Shown here in pieces: positions 24,102-32,455 of a stretch of DNA of 57,132 nt. A program made the position numbers and the translations under genes. Source of the stretch: an uncultured Granulosicoccaceae bacterium (GTDB lineage: Bacteria; Pseudomonadota; Gammaproteobacteria; CALCKW01); contig CALCKW010000017.1 of the NCBI GenBank assembly GCA_937965695.1, forward strand, positions 1 to 57,132. The letters are read 5' to 3'. The number at the start of each line of letters is the position of its first letter. Within the stretch, counting starts at the first letter, position 1. The notes under the pieces are model-generated. The model saw nothing but the letters and a program-made list of their open reading frames with translations. It had not been told where the DNA came from and did not search any database.

Positions 24102-25441
24102 GTAGTTACAACGCAAAGCGTTTGCCACGACATAAGGGACCAGCAGGCTGGAGTGTCATATTAGAAAAGCAACCCGAAGTGGTCTCTCTAGACAGCGACT
24201 GCGAAGTTGATTTCGCTATTGTGGGCGCTGGTTTTGCGGGGTTATCCGCTGCGCAACGGCTGTTACAACTGGCACCGGAAGCAAAGATAGCAGTATTAGA
24301 GGCAGGACGATTGGCCGAAGGTGCCAGCGGTCGTAACTCGGGTTTTATGATTGACTTACCTCACGACTTGGCATCGGAAAACTATGCAGGCCGAGGCGCA
24401 ACAAGAGACAGTGACTTAACAACTTTAAACCGCCAAGCTATTACTTTTGCTAAATTAGCAGCAGATGAATACAAGCTAGAGCCAGCGTTTTTTGACCCAA
24501 GTGGTAAGGTCAATGGTGCAGTCAGTAGTAAGGGCGATGCGCACAACGCGAGCTATGCCCAACACTTGAGCACGCTGGGCGAATCCTCCGAGATGCTCGA
24601 CGCTAAGGCCATGTTTGAGCTTACCGGCTCGCGGCATTATGTCTCTGGCTTATACACGCCGGGTACAGTTACTCTACAACCTGCAGGCTATATTCGCGGC
24701 CTAGCTCAGGGCCTGCGAGATCGTGTAAGTGTTTATGAAAAGAGCCCAGTAACGGAAGTCAGTCAGACCGCACAGGGATGGCAGTTAACGACACCTGACG
24801 CCACTGTTAATGCCAGCAAAGTTATTTTCGCAAATAACGGACAAGTAGAGAGTTTTGGTTTTGCGCAAGACCGACTGATGCATATTTTTCTGTATGCCGT
24901 AATGACCCCTGACCTGGACGAATACTCCTTAAAAAAATTAGGTGGTGCACCACGCTGGGGTGTTACCCCCGCTGACCCTATGGGCACTACTGTTCGCCGT
25001 ATCGACACGCCACAAGGTGGCAATCGCATTGTCACTCGAACCTGCGCGAGCTTTAGACCTGATATGCAATGCACTGACGCCGACTTGGCTCGCGCTAGAG
25101 CAGTAATGCAAACGCGATTTGACGAACGCTTTCCGCAGCTGGCCGGTATGCAAATGGAACACGCATGGTCTGGGCACTTGTGCCTGAGCAAAAACAGCGT
25201 CGGCTACACCCGTCAACTAGATCACAACTTATACGCAGCCTGTTGCCAAAATGGCCTTGGCACTGCACGAGGTACGCTCAGTGGTATTGCTGCAGCGGAG
25301 ATGGCTTGTGATATTGAGTCGGATATTACTCGGTTTTTTTGCAATGAAGCAGAACCGCAGAAACTGCCACCTGCCCCTATTGCCAGTATTGGGGCCAACG
25401 CAGTACTGCGATATAAAGAATGGCGTGCAGGTGGAGAGTAG
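24098..25441 (+). CDS. FAD-dependent amine/amino-acid oxidase (DAO family, PuuB-like)
   Basis: 447 residues. It starts with TTG overlapping the previous stop (TTGA); no later start leaves the fold intact, because the dinucleotide motif FAIVGAGFAGLSAAQRL lies at about residue 40. EGASGRNSGFMID follows, then a substrate domain and the late FAD motif CCQNGLGTARGTLSG. It resembles gamma-glutamylputrescine oxidase and related enzymes that oxidise secondary or primary amines with oxygen or a carrier. With the DapA-type enzyme and aldehyde dehydrogenase it should form a three-step pathway: amine oxidation, C-N or C-C cleavage, aldehyde oxidation. A small ACGCC/GGCGT hairpin follows the stop. Confidence 0.88.
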   Translation: MSSYNAKRLPRHKGPAGWSVILEKQPEVVSLDSDCEVDFAIVGAGFAGLSAAQRLLQLAPEAKIAVLEAGRLAEGASGRNSGFMIDLPHDLASENYAGRGATRDSDLTTLNRQAITFAKLAADEYKLEPAFFDPSGKVNGAVSSKGDAHNASYAQHLSTLGESSEMLDAKAMFELTGSRHYVSGLYTPGTVTLQPAGYIRGLAQGLRDRVSVYEKSPVTEVSQTAQGWQLTTPDATVNASKVIFANNGQVESFGFAQDRLMHIFLYAVMTPDLDEYSLKKLGGAPRWGVTPADPMGTTVRRIDTPQGGNRIVTRTCASFRPDMQCTDADLARARAVMQTRFDERFPQLAGMQMEHAWSGHLCLSKNSVGYTRQLDHNLYAACCQNGLGTARGTLSGIAAAEMACDIESDITRFFCNEAEPQKLPPAPIASIGANAVLRYKEWRAGGE

Positions 25442-25516
25442 ACACATTACGCCATTGAGGCGTTGATAAAGCCACGACTGTGTGTTTCAACTAAGGGATT
25501 TATAATGCCACTAAAG

Positions 25517-26566
25517 TTAAGCCGCAACGTCTCTCAATTGGTCTTTGATAAAATCCGTTTTTTCGACAATGCTGGCACCAACACCAATATTGTTTTTTGA
25601 ACCCGTGACAGCAGCCAAGGCTCCCTCTTCAATGGCGGTTAACCTATCGACGATTTCCTCTAGCTCCAAGACTTGAGCTGTAGACTTTTCCTTGATGCTA
25701 CTGGCTTTGTTATCCGTTAGTTTAATGAGTTCTAGAAGTAAGATTGTCAGGTCCTTTAAACCGTTTTTGCTCGCACTGATTTCTGAGTTCACTTTTGACA
25801 TGGAATCCGAAAATTCGGTCGTGTCATTTCTGATGGCTAATTCGATGTTTGAGATACTAGCTATCTGCCCATTTATCATACCCGCATTTTCGCCAGACTT
25901 AGTTGCCAGCCGTTTAATCTCTTGAGCCACAACGGCAAACCCTCTTCCGGCTTCTCCTGCTCTCGCTGATTCAATCGCTGCGTTTAACGCCAAGAGATTC
26001 GTATTCTCCGAAATTTCAGAAATGGTCACAGCCATTTCATTTATTTTTTCAAACTCATTTCCAAAAATCCCCATTCGATCAACCGACTCTTTACTCCAAA
26101 GTTCCGCTTGTCTGATACTGGAAACTAACATGTCGATATGTTGATCTATCTGTTCATAAACGGCATTTACCTTACTCGTATATTCAAAAGTTTCGGTTGC
26201 CGCTTCATTAATATCGTTGGCTTCTTGTACGATGTTTCTTGCCACTTGCTTTGACTCGGAAGTCAGCTCCGCACGTGCTTTAGAGGCTGTATTAACATTT
26301 TTCGCGGTGGTGAGAACGGCAGTTCCTAGATCACTCAGCTCTTGAGTATGTGCCAGTATGGGCATTGCTACTGAGCTGCTTATTCCTTTAGAAGAACGCA
26401 AGTGCCCCATCTGGAAAACAAAGAAAGGGACGATGTAGGTCAGAACAGCGGTCGGCACAACAAAAGACTCACCGTGAAATATTGCGGACCATTGATTAAT
26501 AATATTTAGAACAGAACCCACAATTGCGGCCGTTATGAACCCTCCTTTCCAACTAAGCTTAGGCAA
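25517..26566 (-). CDS. Methyl-accepting chemotaxis protein with NrtS-like two-helix N-terminal domain
   Basis: 349 residues. The N-terminal ~60 residues contain two membrane helices with the pattern of the short nitrate/nitrite transporter Nrt[19 protein letters not shown], then a short loop and [13 protein letters not shown]. No periplasmic sensor domain and no HAMP domain is present. The rest is a cytoplasmic chemoreceptor coiled coil with the hairpin tip [20 protein letters not shown] and [17 protein letters not shown]. No C-terminal CheR-tethering pentapeptide is seen. It would signal to CheA/CheW, with the membrane domain probably sensing or passing nitrate/nitrite. The NrtS similarity is recognised from memory. 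The promoter side is 26567-26878. Confidence 0.85.
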   Translation of the reverse strand: MPKLSWKGGFITAAIVGSVLNIINQWSAIFHGESFVVPTAVLTYIVPFFVFQMGHLRSSKGISSSVAMPILAHTQELSDLGTAVLTTAKNVNTASKARAELTSESKQVARNIVQEANDINEAATETFEYTSKVNAVYEQIDQHIDMLVSSIRQAELWSKESVDRMGIFGNEFEKINEMAVTISEISENTNLLALNAAIESARAGEAGRGFAVVAQEIKRLATKSGENAGMINGQIASISNIELAIRNDTTEFSDSMSKVNSEISASKNGLKDLTILLLELIKLTDNKASSIKEKSTAQVLELEEIVDRLTAIEEGALAAVTGSKNNIGVGASIVEKTDFIKDQLRDVAA

Positions 26567-26878
26567 TTTGTACTCCTACGAATGACATAGTTCTTTTAAA
26601 GATATTGACGATTTTTCTATGAGATGGAATGCATAAAGGAGGCCATTGGATTTACAAAAAAACTTAAAATAACCTATGGGGTTAATTTGATTTAAATTGA
26701 GAGTGAGAGAGATATCTATTAGCAATCGAGCCATCTAGCGTTCGTCGGTTTACTTACAAAAAAATTAAATAGTTGCTGTGGCCGTATTATTCTAGACCCC
26801 CCCTCTTATGCTTACAGGACACCAAGAGCACTCGTTAATCGATAGGATAATTTCAATCAAGGTGAGTTGACCGTTGCG
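26567..26878. other. A/T-rich intergenic region between two minus-strand genes
   Basis: About 310 bases, very A/T-rich near 26640-26700, with runs such as CCCCCCC near 26798. It must hold the chemoreceptor promoter (minus strand) and the end of the PhyH gene, but no clear -35/-10 pair or hairpin was picked out. Confidence 0.4.
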
Positions 26879-27709
26879 TCAATAGCCACGTTTTGTTTTT
26901 GCTCCATGATACAAGATATCAGCTAAATTAGCGTCCGCGATATCACGGCCTTCTAGTGCCACAGGATCTAAGTCATTTTTTGGTCGATGTAGGCTAAGAC
27001 TATCTTGTCGAAGGTTTTCACCACGGATATCCAGCCAGCAATTTTTTCCCACCACCTGGTGTACGTCAGGCGGCATAAAAGACTGCATTGCAAATCCGAT
27101 GCGCCGCTGCTTGCTGGTATTGGCTTGCGAGCCATGAATTATTTCTGCATGGTGCAGTGACATCTGGCCTGGGCGCAGTATCAGATCTACTGCTCTGCTT
27201 TCATCAACATCTCGAACCACCTGTCCACGGGTGAGAATATTGTCTTCTGCGTAGGTGTCATCATGTGGCTGAATCGCTGCTCGGTGTGTGCCGGGAATCA
27301 TGCTCATGCAACCCGTTTCTCGATTACTCGGGGAAAGTGCCAACCAAGGTGTGACAAAATTGTTTTTGTTCATCCCCATGTAAGTCGCGTCTTGATGCCA
27401 ACTCACGTAGTGTGGTGTGCTGGGTTCTTTGATGAACATGACCGTTGCCCACAAAGAAAAGTTAGCCCCTATCAAATCCTCAACTACATCCAAAATTCGG
27501 GGGTGATGGACAAGTTCATCCAGACAAGCAAAAGACAAGTGGATATTATTGCGTTTCTCTGCATGCGCGTGTTCTGGGTACTGCGATTCAGCCCGTTCAA
27601 AGCGCTGTCGGTAATGAACGGCCTCGTCTTCGCTCATGACGTCTATTGGAGATAAAAACCCCTGTTCTTTATAGTTCTCTATTTGTTCTTGACTTAGTAC
27701 TTTAGGCAT
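26879..27709 (-). CDS. Phytanoyl-CoA dioxygenase-family Fe(II)/2-oxoglutarate oxygenase
   Basis: 276 residues from the ATG at 27709, chosen because GGAAGAG lies just upstream; a TTG at 27724 would place that ribosome site inside the gene. The metal triad is visible as HQD in SWHQDATYMG (~104) and the His of IIHGSQANTS (~190), with the 2-oxoglutarate Arg in QRRIGFAMQ. The pattern ETGCMSMIPGTHR is the standard PhyH strand. It hydroxylates a small organic substrate; the family also contains ectoine hydroxylase and halogenases. It is divergent from kduI across 183 bases, so a shared control is possible, but the two reactions have no obvious link. Confidence 0.85.
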   Translation of the reverse strand: MPKVLSQEQIENYKEQGFLSPIDVMSEDEAVHYRQRFERAESQYPEHAHAEKRNNIHLSFACLDELVHHPRILDVVEDLIGANFSLWATVMFIKEPSTPHYVSWHQDATYMGMNKNNFVTPWLALSPSNRETGCMSMIPGTHRAAIQPHDDTYAEDNILTRGQVVRDVDESRAVDLILRPGQMSLHHAEIIHGSQANTSKQRRIGFAMQSFMPPDVHQVVGKNCWLDIRGENLRQDSLSLHRPKNDLDPVALEGRDIADANLADILYHGAKTKRGY

Positions 27710-27892
27710 GTGTATCTCTTCCAATTAGACTGTATACCTTATAGCAGCATAGACGAATCACAGGTAGCTTGAACACCAGTTCTAAGCACGGCTTACTGTG
27801 CGTGAGCCACATTTGTATTGACAGCTTAGATCTATATCAGCAACATATTTGTGCAATGTTGCTTCGACTATCTTGATTCATGAGAATCCTAA

Positions 27893-28723
27893 ATGGACAT
27901 AAGACAAACAATCAGCCCCCAAGAAACCAAAACATATGATACCGAGCAGTTGCGCCGCAACTACTTGATTGAGTCCCTGTTTAAAACTGACGAGCTAACC
28001 ATGGTCTACAGCCATCTCGACCGAACAATCGTTGGCGGTGCGGTGCCTACCAAAAGCTCATTAGCATTGCTGTCGAATAAACAGGTTGGCAGCACATCCT
28101 TCTTGGAGCGCCGAGAAGTTGGAATCATCAACATTGGAGAACCAGGTACTGTAAGAACATCTGACGGAAGCTATGAATTAGAGCGCACTGATTGTCTCTA
28201 TCTGCCGATGGGTACAAAAAATGTTGAATTCTCAAGCACTGATCCTTCGAAACCTGCTTCGTTCTATTTTGTTAGTGTGCCGGCTCACCACGGTTATTCA
28301 CCGCGAAAAATAATGGCCACTGAGGCTAACCGAATAGAACTGGGCACACAGTCTGATGCCAACGTGCGCGTCCTGCGCCAATATATTCACCCTGATATAT
28401 GTGAAAGCTGTCAGTTGGTTATGGGAATTACGATGATTGAAGACGGCAGTGTTTGGAACACCATGCCATGTCACACCCATGATCGCCGATCAGAAGTTTA
28501 TTTGTACTTTGATATGGCCGAAGACACCCGTGTTTTTCATCTAATGGGTGAACCCCAGGAAACTCGACACCTTGTTGTGGCGAATCGACAAGCCATTCTC
28601 TCGCCAGGATGGTCTATTCATAGCGGTGCCGGTACTGGCCGTTATGGTTTTATCTGGTCAATGGCAGGAGATAACCAAGATTTTACTGACATGGATTTTG
28701 TGGAAATGAGTGATCTACGATAA
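27893..28723 (+). CDS. kduI: 5-keto-4-deoxyuronate isomerase
   Basis: 276 residues, full length for KduI, which converts 5-keto-4-deoxyuronate to 3-deoxy-D-glycero-2,5-hexodiulosonate in pectin, alginate-like or glycosaminoglycan uronate breakdown. Family stretches are clear: VYSHLDRTIVGGAVPT, FFLERREVGIINIG-like (here TSFLERREVGIINIGEPG), TMPCHTHDRRSEVYLYFD with the zinc ligands His, His and Glu near 192-201, and SPGWSIHSGAGTGRYGFIW with the fourth ligand. No KduD or oligouronide lyase lies beside it, so it must work with enzymes elsewhere. It is divergent from the PhyH gene. Confidence 0.93.
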   Translation: MDIRQTISPQETKTYDTEQLRRNYLIESLFKTDELTMVYSHLDRTIVGGAVPTKSSLALLSNKQVGSTSFLERREVGIINIGEPGTVRTSDGSYELERTDCLYLPMGTKNVEFSSTDPSKPASFYFVSVPAHHGYSPRKIMATEANRIELGTQSDANVRVLRQYIHPDICESCQLVMGITMIEDGSVWNTMPCHTHDRRSEVYLYFDMAEDTRVFHLMGEPQETRHLVVANRQAILSPGWSIHSGAGTGRYGFIWSMAGDNQDFTDMDFVEMSDLR

Positions 28724-28798
28724 AGCTGAACCGATACCTCACTGTTAGGCAGTCGCATTGGTATTGTTTAGCTGAGCAGTTTTCCACTAGGAGGAAAG

Positions 28799-29152
28799 AT
28801 GAAACCTACAGCTGTTTTAGTTCATGTGCCTGACGTCAGCAAAGGTTTAGAGTGGTACCAAAAAGCCTTCCCTACCGCACAGGCGACATACTTCTCAGAC
28901 AGCGATTTTACAACGTTAAACATTGATGGTTTCTATCTTGAAATAATGCAAGCTGATACAAAAGTAAGTGCTGGAAAAGCGGGTACCGTACTCTATTGGT
29001 CAACGGAAAACATAGACGAATCATTAGCGTTTTTTTGCTCCATCGGTGCAACCTTATACCGTGGCCCTATGAGCATTGAAAATGGTTTAGTTATGTGTCA
29101 AGTTGAAGACCCATTTGGAAACTTAATTGGACTGCGGGGCAAAAACGGCTAA
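28799..29152 (+). CDS. Glyoxalase/bleomycin-resistance (VOC) family protein
   Basis: 117 residues, one vicinal-oxygen-chelate domain with paired beta-alpha-beta units: TAVLVHVPDVSKGLEWYQKA and VLYWSTENIDESLAFFCSIG. The end CQVEDPFGNLIGLRG is typical. Metal ligands are suggested by the His near the start (VHVPD), Glu in YLEIMQ and the last part of the domain, but the second His is not obvious. Function could be a small-molecule lyase, isomerase or binding protein. AGGAGG directly precedes the start. It is 75 bases after kduI and may be co-transcribed. Confidence 0.78.
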   Translation: MKPTAVLVHVPDVSKGLEWYQKAFPTAQATYFSDSDFTTLNIDGFYLEIMQADTKVSAGKAGTVLYWSTENIDESLAFFCSIGATLYRGPMSIENGLVMCQVEDPFGNLIGLRGKNG

Positions 29153-29235
29153 AAAATTACCACTACCGAAAAGGCACTCACTAACGCTCACCAATAATGC
29201 TGAGCTGGGGTTAAACGGGCACCTATGCCCACACG

Positions 29236-29604
29236 CTAATCATCTTGATTCAAGCCCAATTCTTTTTGCATTTTTTTTGTCAAACCCTTCGAGACAATTT
29301 TATGGGATTCCTGCAGATAGTACTGCAGCTCCTTGTCTTCAGGTTCGCTCACGTTGTATTGCTGAATCCACTTCATGCCGCGTGCGGCCATATAGGGTGC
29401 AGGCCTATAGCCGGGCTGGTCGGTTAAAAAGTGAAAGTTTAGTTCCGAGGCCTTAAATGAAAAGGCAGGTTTGTCTGTCTTCTCCCAACCCCCAATGGCA
29501 AAAACTTTTCCGCCCACTTTCCACACATGGCTATCACCCCACTGCATCACATAGGTGGTAGCAGGCAGTGCTTTGCAAAATGCATTGAAACCTTCGTAAG
29601 TCAT
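29236..29604 (-). CDS. MmcQ/YjbR-family DNA-binding-fold protein
   Basis: 122 residues from the ATG at 29604 (MTYEGFNAFCKALPATTY); the open frame upstream of it has no homology. The YjbR core is recognised by HVWKVGGKVFAIGGW, the AFSFKASELNFHFLTDQPG stretch and the tail with LQESHKIVSKGLTKKM. Proteins of this family are small, single-domain, with a fold like the CyaY/DNA-binding type, and their role is unknown. No membrane segment. Its stop lies 83 bases beyond the stop of the convergent VOC gene and it lies downstream of the tetR gene in the same direction. Confidence 0.8.
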   Translation of the reverse strand: MTYEGFNAFCKALPATTYVMQWGDSHVWKVGGKVFAIGGWEKTDKPAFSFKASELNFHFLTDQPGYRPAPYMAARGMKWIQQYNVSEPEDKELQYYLQESHKIVSKGLTKKMQKELGLNQDD

Positions 29605-29696
29605 ATCGCTACACCAAAGAATGCTCAAAACTAAAGTCGTCGTTGATAGCCACTGCCGAACGTTATAAACAAATAAAATCACACCAAGCTAAAAGC

Positions 29697-30326
29697 TTAG
29701 TAGGCCAATAACATTTTTACACGTTCAGTAATATCTTTTATCAATGATTGCTCTGAATACCCAGCACGACCTCTAAACACATAGCCTTGACGCATGTCGT
29801 ACAGCAGGCGCGCTCGATCATAAGAGGGGAAATCAGCGGGCAATATTCCCTTTTCTTTCTCGAGTTCAAACCTAGCTGCCAATCGCTCATCCGTATCTTC
29901 AATCGCTTTCATCATACGTTCTTCTACACCTTCGACCTCACCCACACTAGTGGAAACGCAGGACGCTAAGAAACACCCTCTTGCCCCACTTTCGTGCTCC
30001 GTCGAGCCATGTATCACTGACAGCAAAAAACCTTCTAGCGCTTTTGCTATATCACTTTCAGATTCAAAAGCCACAATAGGGGCACAGCCATCGACGTCCG
30101 CATAAAGATCGATCGCTTTAAGATACAGCTCGCGCTTATCACCGAACGCCGCGTATAAGCTGGGCCCACTGATTCCCATCGCCTTTGTCAGATCCTTCAT
30201 CGACGTACCGTCATAACCCTTTGCCCAGAAGGTATTCATGGCTGCAAGCAACGCTTCATTCAGGTCAAAATTACGCGGCCTTCCCTTTCTATTTGTATCG
30301 TTCAATATATTTCTCTTGACAGCCAA
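29697..30326 (-). CDS. TetR-family transcriptional regulator
   Basis: 209 residues. The TetR helix-turn-helix lies at residues ~20-65 (LLAAMNTFWAKGYDGTSMKD, LTKAMGISGPSLYAAFGDKR, ELYLKAIDLY), followed by an all-helical ligand domain with the segment ESGARGCFLASCVST, which is the AcrR/YcdC-type pattern with two Cys (CFLASC) that might be redox-sensitive. It is divergent from the redoxin gene at 30374 over 47 bases, with an imperfect palindrome between, so it probably represses the redoxin operon. Confidence 0.9.
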   Translation of the reverse strand: MAVKRNILNDTNRKGRPRNFDLNEALLAAMNTFWAKGYDGTSMKDLTKAMGISGPSLYAAFGDKRELYLKAIDLYADVDGCAPIVAFESESDIAKALEGFLLSVIHGSTEHESGARGCFLASCVSTSVGEVEGVEERMMKAIEDTDERLAARFELEKEKGILPADFPSYDRARLLYDMRQGYVFRGRAGYSEQSLIKDITERVKMLLAY

Positions 30327-30343
30327 CTAAGCTTGGATAATTA

Positions 30344-30363
30344 TATATATCGATCGTTACATA
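30344..30363. promoter_or_regulatory. Candidate TetR operator
   Basis: TATATAT-CGATCG-TTACATA: an imperfect palindrome centred on CGATCG (arms match at 5 of 7 positions), midway in the 47-base gap between tetR and the redoxin gene. It would cover promoters for both. Confidence 0.45.
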
Positions 30364-30373
30364 TACAAATGAA

Positions 30374-30919
30374 ATGAGTAATTTTATGACTAAAAATGCA
30401 CTTATCCCAGGTCAAGACTTCCCTTCTATCACGCTGCCACTGCTCAACGGCGGAGAAGTAGAGTTATCGCAGCCGCAGAGCGGACATGACTGGAAACTTA
30501 TTTTGGTTTACCGAGGAAAGCACTGCCCACTGTGCAGTCATTACCTTGCCGAGCTAGAAAGTGTGCGAGCGCAATTTGAAGACAATGGCATTGATGTAAT
30601 TGCAGTATCCGCAGATAGCAAAGTACGCGCTGAGGCTCAATTGGCTGAAATTAACCATCAATTCCCTGTCGCCTATGATCTCAACCAGTCCCAGATGAAA
30701 TTTCTCGGACTGCATGTATCAGGAATTAAAAATGGGATGGATGTTGAGCGCCCCTTTTCAGAGCCTGGACTCTTTGTGGTCAACGAAGAGGGGAAGTTGC
30801 AGCTGGTCGATATTTCCAATGTCCCTTTTGCTCGTCCTTCACTGAGCAATGTCGCCGGAGGTCTCAAATGGCTGCGGAGCCAAAGCCAGAAATTTCCTAT
30901 TAACGGTACCCATATCTAA
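30374..30919 (+). CDS. Peroxiredoxin-like thioredoxin-fold protein (AhpC/TSA family)
   Basis: 181 residues (an in-frame ATG at 30386 is an alternative; neither has a strong ribosome site). The AhpC/TSA fold is shown by ITLPLLNGGEVELS and YRGKHCPLCSHYLAEL with a CxxC at residues ~51-54. It departs from true peroxiredoxins, which have P-x-x-x-T/S-x-x-C, so it is likely a redoxin-type reductase or a peroxide-sensing variant. GIDVIAVSADS and SEPGLFVVNEEGKLQ are typical later strands. It is controlled from the divergent tetR promoter region and probably co-transcribed with the two NTF2-like genes downstream. Confidence 0.85.
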   Translation: MSNFMTKNALIPGQDFPSITLPLLNGGEVELSQPQSGHDWKLILVYRGKHCPLCSHYLAELESVRAQFEDNGIDVIAVSADSKVRAEAQLAEINHQFPVAYDLNQSQMKFLGLHVSGIKNGMDVERPFSEPGLFVVNEEGKLQLVDISNVPFARPSLSNVAGGLKWLRSQSQKFPINGTHI

Positions 30920-30968
30920 TTTCCAAACTTGCTTAGCAAAGCATTTACCCATCTATCAGAGAAACACT

Positions 30969-31427
30969 ATGCGCGCCTCTTTATATCTCGGCCTGTTAGC
31001 CATCGTTTCAGCAACGGCATTTGCTGCCGGCAAACAATCTGCAGCTGTCGAAAGCCTACATGCACTTAATGATCGTTTTAATCGGTCAGTAATCGCCGGA
31101 GATGCTGATGACCTTGTCGGACTTTACGCTGACGACGCTCTTTGGATCGAGCAAGGTAAACCCGTTGTTCGGGGCTTAAATGCACCTCGTCAGCTTTTCG
31201 AATTTGTGACAACGAATCAGGGCGTAGTCACTCACACTATCGACGACCTATTTGTAGCAGACGATTCCAGCCTTGCAGTAATGATTGGGTCTGTTGAGGC
31301 GAAAGTTGATGCCGTTGGCATGGACGCTACAGGCACTTATCTTTTTGTGCTCAAACCCGACGGGAACTCCTGGAAAATATCAACGGACATGTGGCATCAA
31401 CACCTTAAAGCTCCTGATACCCAATAG
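30969..31427 (+). CDS. Exported SnoaL/NTF2-like protein
   Basis: 152 residues from the ATG at 30969; the longer open frame overlaps the upstream gene. A signal peptide (MRASLYLGLLAIVSATAFAA) is followed by an NTF2-like domain of the DUF4440/SnoaL type: LHALNDRFNRSVIAGDADDL, VGLYADDALWIEQGKPVVRG and a later WKISTDMWHQH. Proteins of this kind bind small hydrophobic ligands or act as isomerases; the periplasmic forms have no settled role. It lies 49 bases after the redoxin gene and 56 before another NTF2-like gene. Confidence 0.75.
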   Translation: MRASLYLGLLAIVSATAFAAGKQSAAVESLHALNDRFNRSVIAGDADDLVGLYADDALWIEQGKPVVRGLNAPRQLFEFVTTNQGVVTHTIDDLFVADDSSLAVMIGSVEAKVDAVGMDATGTYLFVLKPDGNSWKISTDMWHQHLKAPDTQ

Positions 31428-31483
31428 TTTTAAACAAACCATCAAGCGGTTTTAACGCACTTATTTCCGCTTTTCTCACCGTA

Positions 31484-31879
31484 ATGGAAAAATCAATGAC
31501 ACCAGAATCAACCCACGCAAAAGACGTCAGAAACCTGATTGACAACCTTATCCAATCTGCAGCAAATGCTCAATTTGACCTTCTCGAATCGCTTTATCAC
31601 GATGCCATGAAAATTTACATGCTCGACGGTGACAATAATCTGCATATTATGGATAAGCGAGGGTTTATTGAGCACCTACATCTTTCGGCAAAAAACGGCT
31701 CCGCGCCTAGCACGTGGGCAAAATACCATATCGTCGAAGCCGATGAGAAAAACGCACACGTCGTGATAAGCCGTAAAGTAAATCTAACCGGAGAGGAAAA
31801 GCAAATATCACTCAGTATCGATTTTATTCACGAAAACGACCGTTGGCAGATCACTCGAGAGATGATTTTCGCAGGGTAG
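31484..31879 (+). CDS. NTF2-like (SnoaL/lumazine-binding-type) cytosolic protein
   Basis: 131 residues, no signal peptide. The NTF2 pattern is HAKDVRNLIDNLIQSAANAQ, FDLLESLYHDAMKIYMLDG, and a curved sheet ending DFIHENDRWQITREMIF. It is likely a small ligand-binding or isomerase protein paired with the exported one upstream. The ATG at 31484 or the one at 31496 can serve. The three genes 30374-31879 look like a TetR-controlled stress or detoxification unit. Confidence 0.72.
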   Translation: MEKSMTPESTHAKDVRNLIDNLIQSAANAQFDLLESLYHDAMKIYMLDGDNNLHIMDKRGFIEHLHLSAKNGSAPSTWAKYHIVEADEKNAHVVISRKVNLTGEEKQISLSIDFIHENDRWQITREMIFAG

Positions 31880-31957
31880 ACTTAGACTATTTACAGACCA
31901 ACTTGTAAGAGCAGGCAGGCCGCAGAACTCTGTGGCTTTTCTGCTGATTCATTCTCT

Positions 31958-32455
31958 CTAATAGGGTTGCGCTCCTCGTTCACGCAATAGTTGTTCTGTC
32001 ATTTTCTCAATGCGTTTTAAATAGTGCTCGTGCCCTTCGGTGACAGGCAACGACGTATCCGCAATACCCAACTCTCCATGCAGCAACAATTGGTGGCAAA
32101 ACCAATTCAAAACGGCCCCTCTCGGCAATTCATCTGCGGGTGGAAATTCTCGTTCCTTAGAAGGTGCTGAGTCGATTAAACCGTCCAATAATTTTTGCGG
32201 AAATTCTGGATCAACAATAAATGGCCGACCCACACCAATCAAATCAACATCATTGTTGAGCAAGGCGTCATTCATGACCTTCGCACGTCGAAACCCACCT
32301 GTCACCATAACCGGGATAGAGACTGCGTTTTTAATATCACGCGCATACTCCAAAAAATATGCCTCGCGCGCAGAGGTGCTCTAGCTGATTGCCGTGTGTT
32401 TGTAGGCGACAGGGGTTTCAAAATTACCACCTGATACTTCGATAAAATCAACCAT
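31958..32455 (-). pseudogene. Old Yellow Enzyme-type NADH:flavin oxidoreductase, C-terminal remnant
   Basis: Only the last ~165 of about 400 residues remain. Reading on the minus strand gives VDFIEVSGGNFETPVAYKHT, an in-frame TAG at 32383-32381, then STSAREAYFLEYARDIK, SIPVMVTGGFRRAKVMNDAL and DLIGVGRPFIVDPEFPQKLL, all standard OYE. Upstream of about 32455 homology ends abruptly and the plus-strand remnant of an Acg-like gene begins. The enzyme would have reduced enoates or xenobiotics with FMN. It is broken twice: 5' deletion and nonsense codon. Confidence 0.82.
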
